DNA from: Oceanimonas smirnovii ATCC BAA-899
GTDB lineage: Bacteria; Pseudomonadota; Gammaproteobacteria; Enterobacterales; Aeromonadaceae
Direction of reading: 5' to 3'
Length of the DNA stretch: 64,000 nt
Assembly: GCF_000381965.1 (NCBI RefSeq)
Contig: NZ_KB908463.1
Location: forward strand, 55,221-119,220
Numbering within the stretch: the first letter of the stretch is position 1; each line of letters begins with the position of its first letter. Under the pieces are notes generated by a model. The model had not been told where the DNA came from. It made no database searches and worked only from the letters and a program-made list of their open reading frames with translations. Positions 35,432-49,846 of this stretch are shown here, one piece after another. Both the position numbers and the translations under genes were made by a program.

Positions 35432-36941
35432 GAGCATTACCGGTCTGGAAAAGCCCCATATTCTAACACAAGGGCTCTGGCTGCCGGAGCAGATCCAACA
35501 AGGAGAGCGTCAGGCGGCTGCCGCCATGGGCATGGCCATGTTTGAGCTGATGTCCCGGGCCGGGCTGGCGGCCTTTGAACTGGCCCGCCGGCAATGGCCT
35601 CAGGCCCGGCACTGGTGGGTATTTTGTGGTGGTGGTAATAACGGCGGTGATGGTTATGTGGTGGCCCGGCTGGCCCGTGCCGCCGGCATTCATGTGCAGC
35701 TGGTGCAGATGGGCGATGCCGAAGCCCTCAGCGGAGATGCCGCCACCGCGCGGAATCATTACCGGGCTGACGGCGGTGCCATTAAGCAGCTGGGGGCGCT
35801 GCAGGGAACACCCGATCTGGTGATCGACGCCTTGCTCGGCACCGGCCTCAGCGGCACGCCCAGGGGCGCAGCCCTGCAGCATATTGCGGCCATTAACCGG
35901 CTGAATGTGCCCGTGCTGGCCATGGATGTGCCATCCGGTCTGTGTGCCGGCACCGGCTGTATTCCTGCCGAGGCGGTATCCGCTCATACCACCATCAGCT
36001 TTGTGGGTCTGAAAACCGGCCTGCTGACCGGGCGCGGACCAGACGTGTGCGGACATGTTTGCCTGGCGGACCTGGGTATTCAGCACCGGCTGCCGTCAAT
36101 GCCGGTTGTTGAACTGTTACACTGGCATACCCAGCGAAAGGCACTGCCAGCGCGCCGCCGGGGAGCGCACAAAGGAGAAACCGGCCGCTTGCTGGTGGCT
36201 GGCGGTTATGCCGGTATGAGCGGAGCTATTCGCCTGGCCGGTGAAGCGGCGCTGCGCTGTGGCACCGGTCTGGTGCGGCTGGTGAGCCATGCCAGCCATG
36301 TGCACTGGCTGAACCTGACCCGGCCCGAGCTGATGACCGCCACCTTTCCGGAGTTTAGCCAGTGGCATTGGTGCGATGCGCTGGTGACAGGCCCGGGGCT
36401 TGGCCGCAATGACTGGAGCCGGGCATTGATGGCGGCAGCGCTGAATGCCGGCAAACCCATGGTGATCGATGCCGATGCCCTGCATTTGCTGCAGGGCAAA
36501 GTACCGGTACAGGCAGTATTAACCCCTCACTCCGGTGAGGCCGCCGCTTTGCTGGGGTGTACGGCTGCTGAAATAGAAACCAACCGATTGGCGGCGGTGC
36601 AAGAGCTGCGGGAACAAACCGGAGCCGTTGTGGTCCTGAAAGGTGCAGGAACCCTGATTGCCGGCCCCAGTGGCACAGCACTGTGCCCTCATGGTAATCC
36701 GGGCATGGCATCGGGGGGTATGGGAGACCTGTTATCTGGTATAATCGGCGCTTTTCTGGCCCAGGGGCTTGCGCCGGAAAGTGCCGCCCGTCTGGGGGTA
36801 TGTCTGCATGCCTGTGCCGGCGACATGGCCGCCGCACAGGGCATGACCGGCATGCTGGCATCAGATTTGCTTTACCCTGTAAGAAGCCTTATCAATCAAA
36901 CGGATGATTATGACAACAATAAGCCTGACACTGGCCGATGA
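35430..36941 (+). CDS. nnr: bifunctional NAD(P)H-hydrate repair enzyme Nnr
   Basis: Repairs damaged NAD(P)H hydrates. The 503-residue product fuses the N-terminal YjeF epimerase ([26 protein letters not shown]) to the C-terminal ADP-dependent dehydratase ([27 protein letters not shown] with the catalytic Asp). ATG at 35430 has GGAG at 35421-35424. In E. coli the gene is likewise divergent and overlapping with queG, and is followed by tsaE; here nnr overlaps tsaE by 38 bases. Confidence 0.96.
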   Translation: MSITGLEKPHILTQGLWLPEQIQQGERQAAAAMGMAMFELMSRAGLAAFELARRQWPQARHWWVFCGGGNNGGDGYVVARLARAAGIHVQLVQMGDAEALSGDAATARNHYRADGGAIKQLGALQGTPDLVIDALLGTGLSGTPRGAALQHIAAINRLNVPVLAMDVPSGLCAGTGCIPAEAVSAHTTISFVGLKTGLLTGRGPDVCGHVCLADLGIQHRLPSMPVVELLHWHTQRKALPARRRGAHKGETGRLLVAGGYAGMSGAIRLAGEAALRCGTGLVRLVSHASHVHWLNLTRPELMTATFPEFSQWHWCDALVTGPGLGRNDWSRALMAAALNAGKPMVIDADALHLLQGKVPVQAVLTPHSGEAAALLGCTAAEIETNRLAAVQELREQTGAVVVLKGAGTLIAGPSGTALCPHGNPGMASGGMGDLLSGIIGAFLAQGLAPESAARLGVCLHACAGDMAAAQGMTGMLASDLLYPVRSLINQTDDYDNNKPDTGR

Positions 36942-37368
36942 GGCCGCCACTCTGGCTTTGGGCAAGGCCCTTGCCCAAAGCAGTGATACTGCCTGTGTCA
37001 TTTTTCTGCATGGTGAACTGGGAGCGGGAAAAACAACCTTCAGCCGGGGAGTGATTCAGGCGCTGGGGCATACCGGCAAGGTAAAAAGTCCTACTTACAC
37101 TCTGGTGGAGCCTTATCAGTGCGGTGAACGTGCCGTCTATCATTTTGATCTCTATCGTCTGGCGGATCCGGAAGAGCTGGAGTACATGGGCATTCGTGAT
37201 TACTTTACCGGCAACAGCCTGTGTCTGGTGGAGTGGCCGGAGCGGGGCGCAGGGATGCTGCCTCAGGCCGATCTGGATATTACTCTCAGCTATGACGGTG
37301 ATGGCCGTGTGGCAATGCTAACTGCCCATACCGACACCGGCCGCGCCGTGCTCAAGGCGGTATCATGA
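36904..37368 (+). CDS. tsaE: tRNA t6A biosynthesis ATPase TsaE
   Basis: ATPase partner of TsaBD in making threonylcarbamoyl-adenosine at position 37 of ANN-decoding tRNAs. The 154-residue product has Walker [14 protein letters not shown] near residue 37, then [12 protein letters not shown] and HFDLYRL (metal-binding Asp), and EWPERG. Start could be the ATG at 36904 or 36910, both inside the end of nnr (stop 36941). The stop overlaps the amiB start as ATGA. Confidence 0.95.
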   Translation: MIMTTISLTLADEAATLALGKALAQSSDTACVIFLHGELGAGKTTFSRGVIQALGHTGKVKSPTYTLVEPYQCGERAVYHFDLYRLADPEELEYMGIRDYFTGNSLCLVEWPERGAGMLPQADLDITLSYDGDGRVAMLTAHTDTGRAVLKAVS

Positions 37369-38684
37369 TGAGAACCCTGCTGACGCTGTTTCTGGTACTT
37401 TGCTCTGTCAGTGTCTGGGCCAATCAGCTGGAAGGTATTCGTATCTGGCCGTCACCGAACAATACCCGCATTGTGCTTGATATGCAGGCCAGCCCACGTT
37501 TTGATCATTTTATGCTGAATGGTCCGCACCGGCTGGTGGTGGATCTGGAGCAAACACAGAACCGGGTAAACTTTTCTGCTATTAAAAACAGCAGTGAGCT
37601 GATCACCCGGATTCGCGATAGCAAGCCGCCCAGGGCGGGCAGTTACCGGCTGGTATTTGAGCTGACGTCATCAGCCAGTCCGGTGGTGTTTCCGCTGGCT
37701 CCCGCCGGTAACTACGGACACCGGCTGGTGATCGACTTGCCGTATCAGGATCAAAGCAGAAAGCCCGAGCCTCCTGAGCGTAAAATGGCTCCGGCGGGCC
37801 TGCGTGAGCTGGTGGTGGCCATAGATGCCGGCCACGGCGGTGAAGATCCCGGTGCGGTTGGCCCCAAAAAGAACCATGAGAAGCACATTACCCTGGCTAT
37901 CTCCCGCAAGCTGGCGGATCTTATCAACAAGGAGCCGGGCATGCGTGCAGTACTGACCCGCACCGGCGACTATTATGTGAACCTGAACCAGCGATCCGAA
38001 ATTGCCCGCAAGGCCCGGGCCGATCTGCTGCTGTCCATTCATGCCGACAGCGTGGCAAATCAGGGCCCTCGTGGCGCATCGGTCTGGTTGCTGTCATCCA
38101 ACCGCGCCAACCGGGAAATGGCCGGCTGGCTGGAAAAACAGGAGCGTCAGTCCGAGCTGCTGGGCGGTGTGGGTGAAGTGATTTCCCAGACCGATGGAAA
38201 TCCTTATCTCACCCGCACCTTTCTTGATCTGTCCATGGACCGCTCCCGTGCCGACAGTTATGCCATCAGTGAACACATATTGGCGGAAATGGCCAAGGTG
38301 GTGCGCCTGCATAAACGCAAGCCCGAACACGCCAGCCTGGCGGTGCTCAAGTCGCCGGATATACCGTCTTTGCTGATTGAAGCCGGGTTTATTTCGAACC
38401 CCCATGAAGAGCAGTTATTGCTGACATCGTCCCATCAGCAAAAAATTGCGCAGGCGCTGCTCAATGGCGTTAAATCCTATTATCGGCAAAACCCGCCCAA
38501 CGGCACCATGATGGCGGCCAAGGCGGCACCGGGCTCATCCATTCGCCATACGGTAAAAAGCGGTGAAAGCCTGTCGATCATCGCCCGCCGGTATGGCGTC
38601 TCGGTCAGCCGCATCAAGGGTCACAACGATCTAAATACCGATGTGGTTCGGGTAGGGCAGGTGCTGAATATTCCGGGTAGTTAA
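37365..38684 (+). CDS. amiB: N-acetylmuramoyl-L-alanine amidase AmiB
   Basis: Periplasmic zinc amidase that splits septal peptidoglycan in daughter-cell separation, activated by EnvC. The 439-residue protein has a signal peptide (about 1-19), AMIN domain (about 25-125), an amidase_3 domain with [11 protein letters not shown] (zinc His), the His of LSIHAD and the Glu of LIEAGF, and one LysM peptidoglycan-binding domain at the end. Start overlaps tsaE (ATGA); mutL begins 1 base after the stop. Confidence 0.96.
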   Translation: MMRTLLTLFLVLCSVSVWANQLEGIRIWPSPNNTRIVLDMQASPRFDHFMLNGPHRLVVDLEQTQNRVNFSAIKNSSELITRIRDSKPPRAGSYRLVFELTSSASPVVFPLAPAGNYGHRLVIDLPYQDQSRKPEPPERKMAPAGLRELVVAIDAGHGGEDPGAVGPKKNHEKHITLAISRKLADLINKEPGMRAVLTRTGDYYVNLNQRSEIARKARADLLLSIHADSVANQGPRGASVWLLSSNRANREMAGWLEKQERQSELLGGVGEVISQTDGNPYLTRTFLDLSMDRSRADSYAISEHILAEMAKVVRLHKRKPEHASLAVLKSPDIPSLLIEAGFISNPHEEQLLLTSSHQQKIAQALLNGVKSYYRQNPPNGTMMAAKAAPGSSIRHTVKSGESLSIIARRYGVSVSRIKGHNDLNTDVVRVGQVLNIPGS

Positions 38685-38685
38685 A

Positions 38686-40459
38686 ATGGCAATACAAATA
38701 TTACCGGCCCGTCTTGCCAATCAGATTGCCGCCGGTGAAGTGGTGGAGCGGCCGGCCTCTGTGGTGAAAGAGCTGGTGGAAAACAGCCTGGATGCGGGGG
38801 CTACCCGCATTGAGGTAGATATTGAAAAAGGCGGGGCCAAGCTGATCCGTATTCGTGATAACGGCTGTGGTATCGGCAAAGACGAACTCACCCTGGCCTT
38901 GTCACGCCATGCTACTTCCAAGGTCAGCACCCTTGACGACCTGGAGGCCATTGTCAGCCTGGGCTTTCGCGGTGAGGCACTGGCGTCAATCAGTTCGGTA
39001 TCAAGGCTGTTGCTGACGTCCCGCACAGCGGCTCAGGAAGAAGCCTGGCAGGCCATGGCAGAAGGCCGTGATATGGCGGTGCAGCTGCAGCCGGCCTCTC
39101 ACCCTCAGGGCACCACGGTAGAGGTAAGTGATCTGTTCTTTAATACGCCGGCCCGCCGGCGCTTTCTGCGTACCGAGAAAACCGAGTTTGGTCATATCGA
39201 TGAAGTGTTGCGGCGTATTGCGCTCAGTCGCTTTGATGTGAATATGACACTGCGCCACAATGGCAAGCCGGTGCGTCAGTACCGCGCCGGCAAGTTGCCG
39301 TCACAGCATGACAAACGGCTGGCAGCGGTGTGTGGCCAGGCTTTTGTGGGGCCGGCGCTTAAATTTGACAGCGAGCATCATGGTTTGCGGCTGTGGGGCT
39401 GGCTGGCACCACCGTCTGCGGCCCGCAACCAGCCTGATTTGCAGTATACCTATGTGAACGGCCGCATGATGCGTGACAAGTTGTTTAATCATGCGGTGCG
39501 TCAGGCCTATGGAGACAGACTGCCGCCCGAAGGTCATGCTGCTTTTGTGCTCTATCTGGAGCTGGACGCTCACGAAGTGGATGTCAACGTGCACCCGGCC
39601 AAACATGAGGTGCGGTTTCATCAGGCCCGGCTGGTGCATGACTTTATTTTTCAGGTGCTGCAGCAAACCCTGGAGCAGGAGCACAGCGCACCGGCTGCAG
39701 AGCCGCAGCAAGGCTTTTCCGGTGAACCCGATGCCAGCTACGACGCTCAGTATGATGAAGCTGCAGTGTCACCGGCCCCCCGCTATACACCTGCAAGTCA
39801 TGGCTACGGCCGGCAAACCGAGCGCAGTGACAGTGGTCTGAGCCGCCAGCAGTGGCAGGGGCTTGACAGCCTGCTGACCACGCTGCCCCGTGACGATACG
39901 TCTGTACCGGTATCTACAGAAACCCCAGCAGATGCCATGCCACTGACATTGGAGCAGCAGCGGGCACTGGTGGTGTTTTACCGGAAGCAGCTATGGCTGT
40001 GTGAACTGAATCTGGCCCAGGCCTGGCTTAATGGGCGATCCCTGTTTGCTGTCTGGCAACAAGGACTGACGCCTCAGCCTCTGTTGCTGCCAATACGACT
40101 GGCGCTGAGCACGGAGCAAAAAGCACAGACTCATGCTCATCAGGCGCTGCTGCAAAAGCTGGGGCTGGAGTTGAAAGGCGGCCCCGGTGACACCATTATT
40201 CTCGTCCGGGTGCCACAACCTCTGCGTCATGCGGATCTGGCCCGCTTGTTTCCCGAGCTGCTGGCTCGGCTGGAGCAGGAAACGGCCAGTCAGCCGCAGG
40301 CCTTGTGTCAGTGGCTGGCGCAGCAGGCCATTGCCGATAACGAATGGAACTGGCAAAAAGCCACGGCGTTGTGGCAGCAGCTGCTGCCTGAACTGGCTGA
40401 TCCATTACCGGAATTTATGTGTCCGGTGGATGTTACTGAGCAACTTAACAGGTGGACAT

Positions 40460-40470
<11 letters not shown>
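38686..40470 (+). CDS. mutL: DNA mismatch repair protein MutL
   Basis: Links MutS mismatch recognition to MutH and UvrD. The 594-residue protein has the GHKL ATPase motifs [17 protein letters not shown] and [12 protein letters not shown], a variable Gln/Pro-rich linker (about 340-410) and the C-terminal dimerisation domain. No DQHAX2EX4E endonuclease motif is visible, as expected for MutH-containing gammaproteobacteria. The 3' end overlaps miaA by 11 bases. Confidence 0.97.
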
Positions 40471-41708
<1,238 letters not shown>

Positions 41709-41750
41709 GTTACGCTGAATTAGTGATGGCCGGCAGACGGAGGACCCCCT

Positions 41751-43037
41751 ATGTTTGAACGTTATCAGGGTGGTGAGTCCGCCATTTTGGTGCATATTAA
41801 TTTCACTGACGACAGTGAGCGGGAAGATCTTGAAGAGCTTGAACTGCTGACTGATTCAGCAGGAGTCACCACCTGTGCCGTGGTCACCTCGAGCCGGGCA
41901 GCTCCCCAGTCCAAGTTCTTTATCGGCACCGGCAAGGTAGAAGAGCTGGCGGCACTGGTGCAAATGCACCAGGCCGATGTGGTGATTTTCAATCACAGTT
42001 TGTCTCCTGCCCAGGAACGTAACCTGGAGCGGGAAGTCAAGTGCCGGGTACTGGATCGCACTGGTCTTATTCTCGATATTTTTGCTCAGCGTGCGCGTAC
42101 CCATGAAGGCAAATTACAGGTAGAGCTGGCTCAGCTCAGCCATTTATCTACCCGGCTGGTGCGTGGCTGGACCCACCTGGAGCGACAGAAGGGCGGTATC
42201 GGCCTGCGTGGTCCGGGTGAAACCCAGCTGGAAACTGACCGCCGGCTGTTGCGAGAGCGCATCAAATATATTCGCAAGCGACTTGAAAAAGTATCCCGCC
42301 AGCGGGAGCAGGGCCGGCGTGCGCGTCAGCGCAACGAAATTCCTACCCTGTCTCTGGTAGGCTATACCAACGCCGGCAAGTCGACCCTGTTCAACCGGCT
42401 GACCCAGGCCGGGGTATACGCCGCGGATCAGCTGTTTGCCACTCTGGATCCGACCTTGCGAAAAATTGAGTTGCCCGATGCAGGGCCGGCTATTCTGGCT
42501 GATACAGTGGGTTTTATTCGTCATCTGCCGCACGATTTGGTGGCAGCCTTCAAGGCGACGCTGCAGGAAACCCGGGATGCCGACCTGTTGCTGCATGTGG
42601 TGGACTGTGCTGATGAACAGATGCGGGACAATATCGACGAGGTAAACTCGGTACTGGAACAGATCGAATCCGATGAAATTCCGGTACTCATGGTTTACAA
42701 CAAAATCGATAAGCTTGATCAGCCGTTACCCCGTACCGAGCGGGATGACGAAGGCCGTCCGCGGGCAGTGTGGGTATCAGCGCAACAAGGTCTCGGTATT
42801 GACGGTCTGTTAGAAGCACTGAATGAGCGTCTGGCCGGCACCCTGATCGAACACAGACTGACGTTGCCGCCATCGGCCTCGCGGCTGCGCAGCCGGCTTT
42901 ATGCGCTTAACGGCATAGTGGCAGAAGCTTTTGGCGAACAGGGTGAATACGTGGTGGATATTCGTTTGCAGCAAGCTGACTGGCACCGGCTGCTCAAACA
43001 GGAAGGTGAGCAACTGGAAAGCTTTATAAGCGATTGA
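41751..43037 (+). CDS. hflX: ribosome-splitting GTPase HflX
   Basis: GTPase that separates stalled 70S ribosomes. The 428-residue protein has an N-terminal glycine-rich/coiled-coil HflX domain (LERQKGGIGLRGPGETQLETDRR, about 144-166), then the G domain with GYTNAGKSTLFN around 203-214, DTVGFI and NKID. GGAGG precedes the ATG. Located between hfq and hflK as in E. coli. Confidence 0.97.
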   Translation: MFERYQGGESAILVHINFTDDSEREDLEELELLTDSAGVTTCAVVTSSRAAPQSKFFIGTGKVEELAALVQMHQADVVIFNHSLSPAQERNLEREVKCRVLDRTGLILDIFAQRARTHEGKLQVELAQLSHLSTRLVRGWTHLERQKGGIGLRGPGETQLETDRRLLRERIKYIRKRLEKVSRQREQGRRARQRNEIPTLSLVGYTNAGKSTLFNRLTQAGVYAADQLFATLDPTLRKIELPDAGPAILADTVGFIRHLPHDLVAAFKATLQETRDADLLLHVVDCADEQMRDNIDEVNSVLEQIESDEIPVLMVYNKIDKLDQPLPRTERDDEGRPRAVWVSAQQGLGIDGLLEALNERLAGTLIEHRLTLPPSASRLRSRLYALNGIVAEAFGEQGEYVVDIRLQQADWHRLLKQEGEQLESFISD

Positions 43038-43099
43038 TTGCCTGAATGATCCATTGCTTGGTAGAGTTAATTTCATAAACCAGAAAGACGGAGATACAA

Positions 43100-44272
43100 A
43101 TGGCTTGGAATGAGCCTGGAAATGGTGGCAAAGACCGTGATCCCTGGGGGAATGACGGCAAGCATCAGGGCCCGCCGGATCTGGACAAGGTGATCCGCAA
43201 CCTGAGCGGAAAACTGGGAGGAGTGCTGGGTGGTCGCGGCTCTGGTAATGGCGGCGGTGGTCTCGGCTCTTTTGGAGTGATAGTGGCGCTGGTGATAGCG
43301 GTGGCCGTGTGGGTAGTCAGTGGTTTCTACACCATTGGCGAAGCTCAGCGTGGCGTGGTGCTGCGTTTTGGCAAGTTCTATCAGACGGTAGAACCCGGCC
43401 TGAGCTGGAAAGCTACCTTCATTGATCGTGTCTATCCGGTAGATGTGGAAACCGTGCGTTCACTGCCGGCATCCGGCTTTATGCTGACCCGGGATGAAAA
43501 CCTGGTTCGGGTAGAAATGGATGTGCAGTACCGCGTTATCGAACCCCGTGACTACCTGTTCAACGTCACCAATGCCGACGACAGTTTGCATCAGGCTCTC
43601 GACAGTGCCCTGCGCTATGTGGTGGGCCACAGCACCATGGACGACGTGCTGACCGTGGGTCGTGAACGGGTACGTCAGGAAACCCGGGAGTTGTTGCAAG
43701 AGATCATTGATCCCTATCAGCTCGGTTTGATGATCCTGGATCTGAACTTCCTGCCGGCCCGCCCGCCGGAAGAAGTGAAGGATGCTTTTGACGATGCCAT
43801 CGCCGCTCAGGAAGACGAACAGCGCTTTATTCGTGAAGCAGAAGCCTATGCCCGGGAAATTGAACCCAAGGCCCGGGGTCAGGCGCAGCGCCTGCTGCAG
43901 GAAGCCGAAGCTTACAAGCAGCAAATTGCATTGCGTGCTGAAGGTGAAGTGGCCCGCTTCCGTGAACTGCTGCCTCAGTATGAACTGCAGCCGGAGCTGA
44001 CTCGTCAGCGTATTTACCTTGAAACCATGGAAGAGATTTACAGCAAGGTTAACAAGGTAGTGGTGGACACCCCGGAAGGCAGCAACAGCCTGATATATCT
44101 GCCGCTGGATAAGCTGATGGAGCAACAGGCGACGCGTGAAGCCCGAGTGGATCCCAATGTGATCACGTCCGACTATCTGAACAACAACAATGTGCCTTCC
44201 GGACAGGACAGCGGTCAGCTCAGACCCGGCTCCGACCGAAGCAACATTCGTCCGACGTCAGGGAGAAACTAA
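43100..44272 (+). CDS. hflK: FtsH modulator HflK
   Basis: SPFH/prohibitin-family membrane protein that with HflC encloses the FtsH protease. The 390-residue product has a Gly/Asp-rich cytoplasmic start, one TM helix (about 57-78), then the SPFH domain in the periplasm and a polar tail. It is followed by hflC after 3 bases, so both subunits are translated together. Confidence 0.97.
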   Translation: MAWNEPGNGGKDRDPWGNDGKHQGPPDLDKVIRNLSGKLGGVLGGRGSGNGGGGLGSFGVIVALVIAVAVWVVSGFYTIGEAQRGVVLRFGKFYQTVEPGLSWKATFIDRVYPVDVETVRSLPASGFMLTRDENLVRVEMDVQYRVIEPRDYLFNVTNADDSLHQALDSALRYVVGHSTMDDVLTVGRERVRQETRELLQEIIDPYQLGLMILDLNFLPARPPEEVKDAFDDAIAAQEDEQRFIREAEAYAREIEPKARGQAQRLLQEAEAYKQQIALRAEGEVARFRELLPQYELQPELTRQRIYLETMEEIYSKVNKVVVDTPEGSNSLIYLPLDKLMEQQATREARVDPNVITSDYLNNNNVPSGQDSGQLRPGSDRSNIRPTSGRN

Positions 44273-44275
44273 GCG

Positions 44276-45160
44276 ATGAAAAGAGTATTAATCGTGGTGC
44301 TGGCCCTGCTGGCGATACTGCTTTTCTCTTCGGTATTTGTGGTTGCCGAAGGGGAGCGGGGCATAGTACTGCAGTTTGGCAAGGTCAAGCGCGAGCAGGA
44401 TTCCGAACTGCCGGTTATTTACCAGCCAGGTCTGCACTTCAAGGTGCCGATGATCGATCAGGTGCGCAAGCTGGATGCCCGCATTCAGACCCTGGATGAT
44501 CAGGTGGATCGTTTCGTCACCTCAGAGAAAAAGGATCTGATCATCGATTCCTACGTGAAGTGGCGTATCGACAACTTTGCATCCTATTATCTGGCCACCG
44601 GTGGCGGCAATCGTCTGCAGGCAGAAAGCCTGCTGCGTCGTCGTATCAACAACAGCCTGCGTTCGGAGATCGGCAGCCGTACCATTCGTGACATTGTGTC
44701 CGGTGAGCGGGGTGATGTGATGGAAAGCGCGCTGAAAGGCTTGCTGGAGTCATCTTCCGAGCTGGGGATCAAAGTAGTGGATGTGCGCATCAAGCAGATC
44801 AACCTGCCTACCGAGGTGTCCAACTCCATCTATCAGCGTATGCGTGCCGAACGGACCGCTGTGGCCCGTGAGCATCGCTCTGAAGGCCGTGAACAGGCCG
44901 AGATCATCAAGGCCGAAGCGGATCGTCGGGTAACCATTATGATCGCTGATGCCCAGCGTAATTCCCGTACTCTGCGTGGTGAAGGGGACGCTGAGGCAGC
45001 CAGGATTTATGCTGATGCCTATGCCGCGGATCCGCAGTTCTTTACCTTTATCCGTAGCCTTGAAGCCTACCGCAAGAGCTTTGAGCAGGGTGGGGATATG
45101 ATGATCCTGAAACCGGACGGCGACTTCTTCCGCTTCCTGAAGGATCCACAAGGCAATTAA
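44276..45160 (+). CDS. hflC: FtsH modulator HflC
   Basis: Partner of HflK in the FtsH-regulating complex, SPFH family, 294 residues with an N-terminal TM helix (about 4-22) and a periplasmic SPFH domain; EGERGIVLQFGKVK opens the SPFH fold and EGREQAEIIKAEADRR the coiled-coil helix. A strong terminator follows, separating the operon from purA. Confidence 0.97.
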   Translation: MKRVLIVVLALLAILLFSSVFVVAEGERGIVLQFGKVKREQDSELPVIYQPGLHFKVPMIDQVRKLDARIQTLDDQVDRFVTSEKKDLIIDSYVKWRIDNFASYYLATGGGNRLQAESLLRRRINNSLRSEIGSRTIRDIVSGERGDVMESALKGLLESSSELGIKVVDVRIKQINLPTEVSNSIYQRMRAERTAVAREHRSEGREQAEIIKAEADRRVTIMIADAQRNSRTLRGEGDAEAARIYADAYAADPQFFTFIRSLEAYRKSFEQGGDMMILKPDGDFFRFLKDPQGN

Positions 45161-45178
45161 TCAGTCTGCTGAATCAGT

Positions 45179-45208
45179 AAAAAGCCCGGGAAACCGGGCT
45201 TTTTTTTG
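45179..45208 (+). terminator. Rho-independent terminator after hflC
   Basis: AAAAAGCCCGG, loop GAAA, CCGGGC and eight T residues: a strong terminator ending the hfq-hflXKC group. Confidence 0.93.
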
Positions 45209-45272
45209 AGCGTGATAATATTTTCAGCAATCCGGCCGTCCAGCAGTTCCGGCCTTGGTCAAAATTTGGTAG

Positions 45273-46604
<1,332 letters not shown>

Positions 46605-46625
46605 GCTTTAAACTGCACGCAATAA

Positions 46626-46655
46626 AAAAACGCCGGCTCACTGAGCCGGCGTTTT
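46626..46655 (+). terminator. Rho-independent terminator after purA
   Basis: AAAAACGCCGGCTCA-C-TGAGCCGGCGTTTTT: very long, almost loop-less stem with T-run on both strands, so also usable by ispB, which is convergent. Confidence 0.9.
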
Positions 46656-46670
46656 TGTTTGATTCACTTT

Positions 46671-46752
46671 GGTCATTCCGGCGAAGGCCGGAACCCATTC
46701 TGCAGACGTTGATGTTGTCAGTCATGGACTCCGGGTCAAGCCCGGAGTGACG
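46671..46752. repeat. dispersed CATTCCGGCGAAGGCCGGAA-type intergenic element
   Basis: Two GC-rich hairpins, CCGGC-GAAG-GCCGG (46678-46691) and CTCCGGG-TCAAG-CCCGGAG (46729-46747), flanked by GTCATTCCGG and GAGTGACG ends. This form is known from interspersed repeats of many proteobacteria. Confidence 0.65.
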
Positions 46753-46764
46753 ATAGTCTGCAGA

Positions 46765-47739
46765 TCAGCGGCTGCGCTCGACTGCCATATGGGCCAGATC
46801 AATCAGGGCGGCCTTGTGCTCGGAGTCAGGCAGTACATGCAGTGCATCAATGGCTTTCTGCGCTTCTTCCCGGGCGCGCCGGCGACAATATTCCAGGGCT
46901 TGGGTCTGCTCCAGAATCGCCATGATCTCATCCAGATGATCCATGCCGGTGCGGTTAGTGATGGCATCACGAATACGCTCACGCTGAGCCGGCGTGCCAT
47001 TTTCCATGGCTCGCAGCAGGGGTAGCGTGGGCTTGCCCTCTGCCAGGTCATCGCCCACATTTTTGCCCATGTCACTGGCATCGGAGCAATAGTCCATCAC
47101 ATCGTCCATTAACTGAAACGCTGTGCCCAGATACTTGCCGTAATCCAGCATGGCCTGCTCGGTGGCTTCAGGCTGATGAGTCAGCACGGCGGCAAGCCGG
47201 GTCGCTGCCTCAAACAGCTTGGCGGTTTTGCAGTAGATCACCTGCATATAGCTGGCTTCGGTAGTATCCGGGTCATTGCAGTTCATTAACTGCAATACTT
47301 CCCCTTCAGCGATGACGTTGGTGGCTTCACTCAGCAGCTGCATAATGCGCATGCTGTTCAGCTCTGTCATCATCTGAAAGGAGCGGGTATAAAGAAAGTC
47401 GCCCACCAGCACGCTGGCAGCGTTACCGAACAGCGCATTGGCGGTATCCCGGCCCCGGCGCAGGTCCGATTCGTCTACCACATCGTCGTGCAGCAGGGTG
47501 GAGGTATGAATAAACTCCAGCAGCGCGGCCAGCTTGATGTGGTCAGTGCCTTCGTAGCCCAGTGCCCGGGCACTGAGCACGGTGAGCATGGGGCGCATGC
47601 GTTTGCCGCCGGCGCTGACAATGTAAAATCCCAGCTGATTGATCAGACTGACGTCTGACTGCAGGCGGGTCATGATGAGTTCGTTGACCGCTTGCATGTC
47701 CTGCTCGGTCAGTTGTTTGATCCTGTGAATATCTACCAT
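46765..47739 (-). CDS. ispB: octaprenyl/polyprenyl diphosphate synthase
   Basis: Trans-prenyltransferase that builds the side chain of ubiquinone and menaquinone. The 324-residue product carries GGKRMRP, the first Asp-rich motif HDDVVDESD (about 84-92) and the second DDVMDY (about 211-216). ATG at 47739 is used because the family starts MVDIHRIKQL-like; the frame runs on to 47913 without conservation. It is divergent from rplU, as in E. coli. Confidence 0.96.
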   Translation of the reverse strand: MVDIHRIKQLTEQDMQAVNELIMTRLQSDVSLINQLGFYIVSAGGKRMRPMLTVLSARALGYEGTDHIKLAALLEFIHTSTLLHDDVVDESDLRRGRDTANALFGNAASVLVGDFLYTRSFQMMTELNSMRIMQLLSEATNVIAEGEVLQLMNCNDPDTTEASYMQVIYCKTAKLFEAATRLAAVLTHQPEATEQAMLDYGKYLGTAFQLMDDVMDYCSDASDMGKNVGDDLAEGKPTLPLLRAMENGTPAQRERIRDAITNRTGMDHLDEIMAILEQTQALEYCRRRAREEAQKAIDALHVLPDSEHKAALIDLAHMAVERSR

Positions 47740-47874
47740 AAAAGTTATAAGCCGGACGATGCAGTGTGAATTCAATAATGTTAGGATTTTACACGATTCG
47801 TCAAAGGGATAAACCTGTCCGGGCAGGCATGGCCTGCAATGCGGACGGGCATCATTTTTTTGCGCTCTCTCCCC

Positions 47875-47903
47875 TTGTCTCAGGGGATCAATTTGCGTAC
47901 AAT
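47875..47903 (+). promoter_or_regulatory. sigma-70 promoter of rplU-rpmA
   Basis: TTGTCT, 17-base spacer, TACAAT followed by a GC-rich GCGCGAC discriminator. It lies about 75 bases before rplU. Confidence 0.65.
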
Positions 47904-47976
47904 GCGCGACCATTGTAAAACAGTTTTAGTGCACAGCCCTTCAGCGGGCATAAGTGCCATATTCGGAGTTAAAATC

Positions 47977-48288
47977 ATGTACGCGGTAATCCAAAGCGGC
48001 GGAAAACAGCACCGTGTAGCCGAAGGCCAGGTTGTTCGTCTGGAAAAACTGGACGTAGAAACCGGCGCTTCTGTCGAGTTCGACAAAGTGCTGATGGTAG
48101 CCCAAGGTGAAAACGTTAAAGTAGGTGTACCCTACGTTGATGGTGGCAAGGTAACTGCTGAAGTAGTTACTCACGGTCGTGGCAAAAAAGTCAAGATCGT
48201 TAAGTTCCGTCGTCGTAAGCACTCTCGCAAACAGCAGGGTCACCGTCAGTGGTTCACTGAGGTGAAAATCACTGGTATCAGCGCCTAA
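47977..48288 (+). CDS. rplU: 50S ribosomal protein L21
   Basis: Component of the large subunit, 103 residues, with [14 protein letters not shown] at the start and [16 protein letters not shown] near the end, both diagnostic of L21. ATG at 47977 has GGAGT upstream. The in-frame extension to 47839 is not part of the gene. rpmA follows after 17 bases. Confidence 0.98.
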   Translation: MYAVIQSGGKQHRVAEGQVVRLEKLDVETGASVEFDKVLMVAQGENVKVGVPYVDGGKVTAEVVTHGRGKKVKIVKFRRRKHSRKQQGHRQWFTEVKITGISA

Positions 48289-48305
48289 GAGAGGAGTTAA
48301 GTTCC

Positions 48306-48563
48306 ATGGCACATAAAAAAGCAGGCGGCTCTACTCGTAACGGTCGCGACTCAGAAAGCAAACGTCTTGGTGTAAAGCGTTACGGTGGTGAATCTGTCCT
48401 GGCGGGCAACATCATCGTTCGTCAGCGCGGCACCAAATTCCATGCCGGCGACAACGTAGGCCTGGGCAAGGACCACACTCTGTTCGCCAAAGCCGACGGC
48501 AAGGTGAAGTTTGAAGTTAAAGGTCCTCAGAACCGTAAGTTCGTCAGCATTGTAGCCGAGTAA
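48306..48563 (+). CDS. rpmA: 50S ribosomal protein L27
   Basis: Large-subunit protein next to the peptidyl-transferase centre; 85 residues starting [21 protein letters not shown], the universal L27 N-terminus, with no N-terminal extension requiring proteolytic removal. GAGGAG precedes it. Followed by a terminator and obgE. Confidence 0.99.
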   Translation: MAHKKAGGSTRNGRDSESKRLGVKRYGGESVLAGNIIVRQRGTKFHAGDNVGLGKDHTLFAKADGKVKFEVKGPQNRKFVSIVAE

Positions 48564-48580
48564 GCTACGATCAGGACTTT

Positions 48581-48610
48581 AAAAAGCCCCGCCAACCGGC
48601 GGGGCTTTTT
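48581..48610 (+). terminator. Rho-independent terminator after rpmA
   Basis: AAAAAGCCCCGCC and GGCGGGGCTTTTT form a 13-bp stem around a short AACC loop. Confidence 0.92.
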
Positions 48611-48646
48611 GCTTTAATAAAGGCACGTTCGGCAAGAGCCGGATAG

Positions 48647-49837
<1,191 letters not shown>

Positions 49838-49846
49838 GCGGACAGC

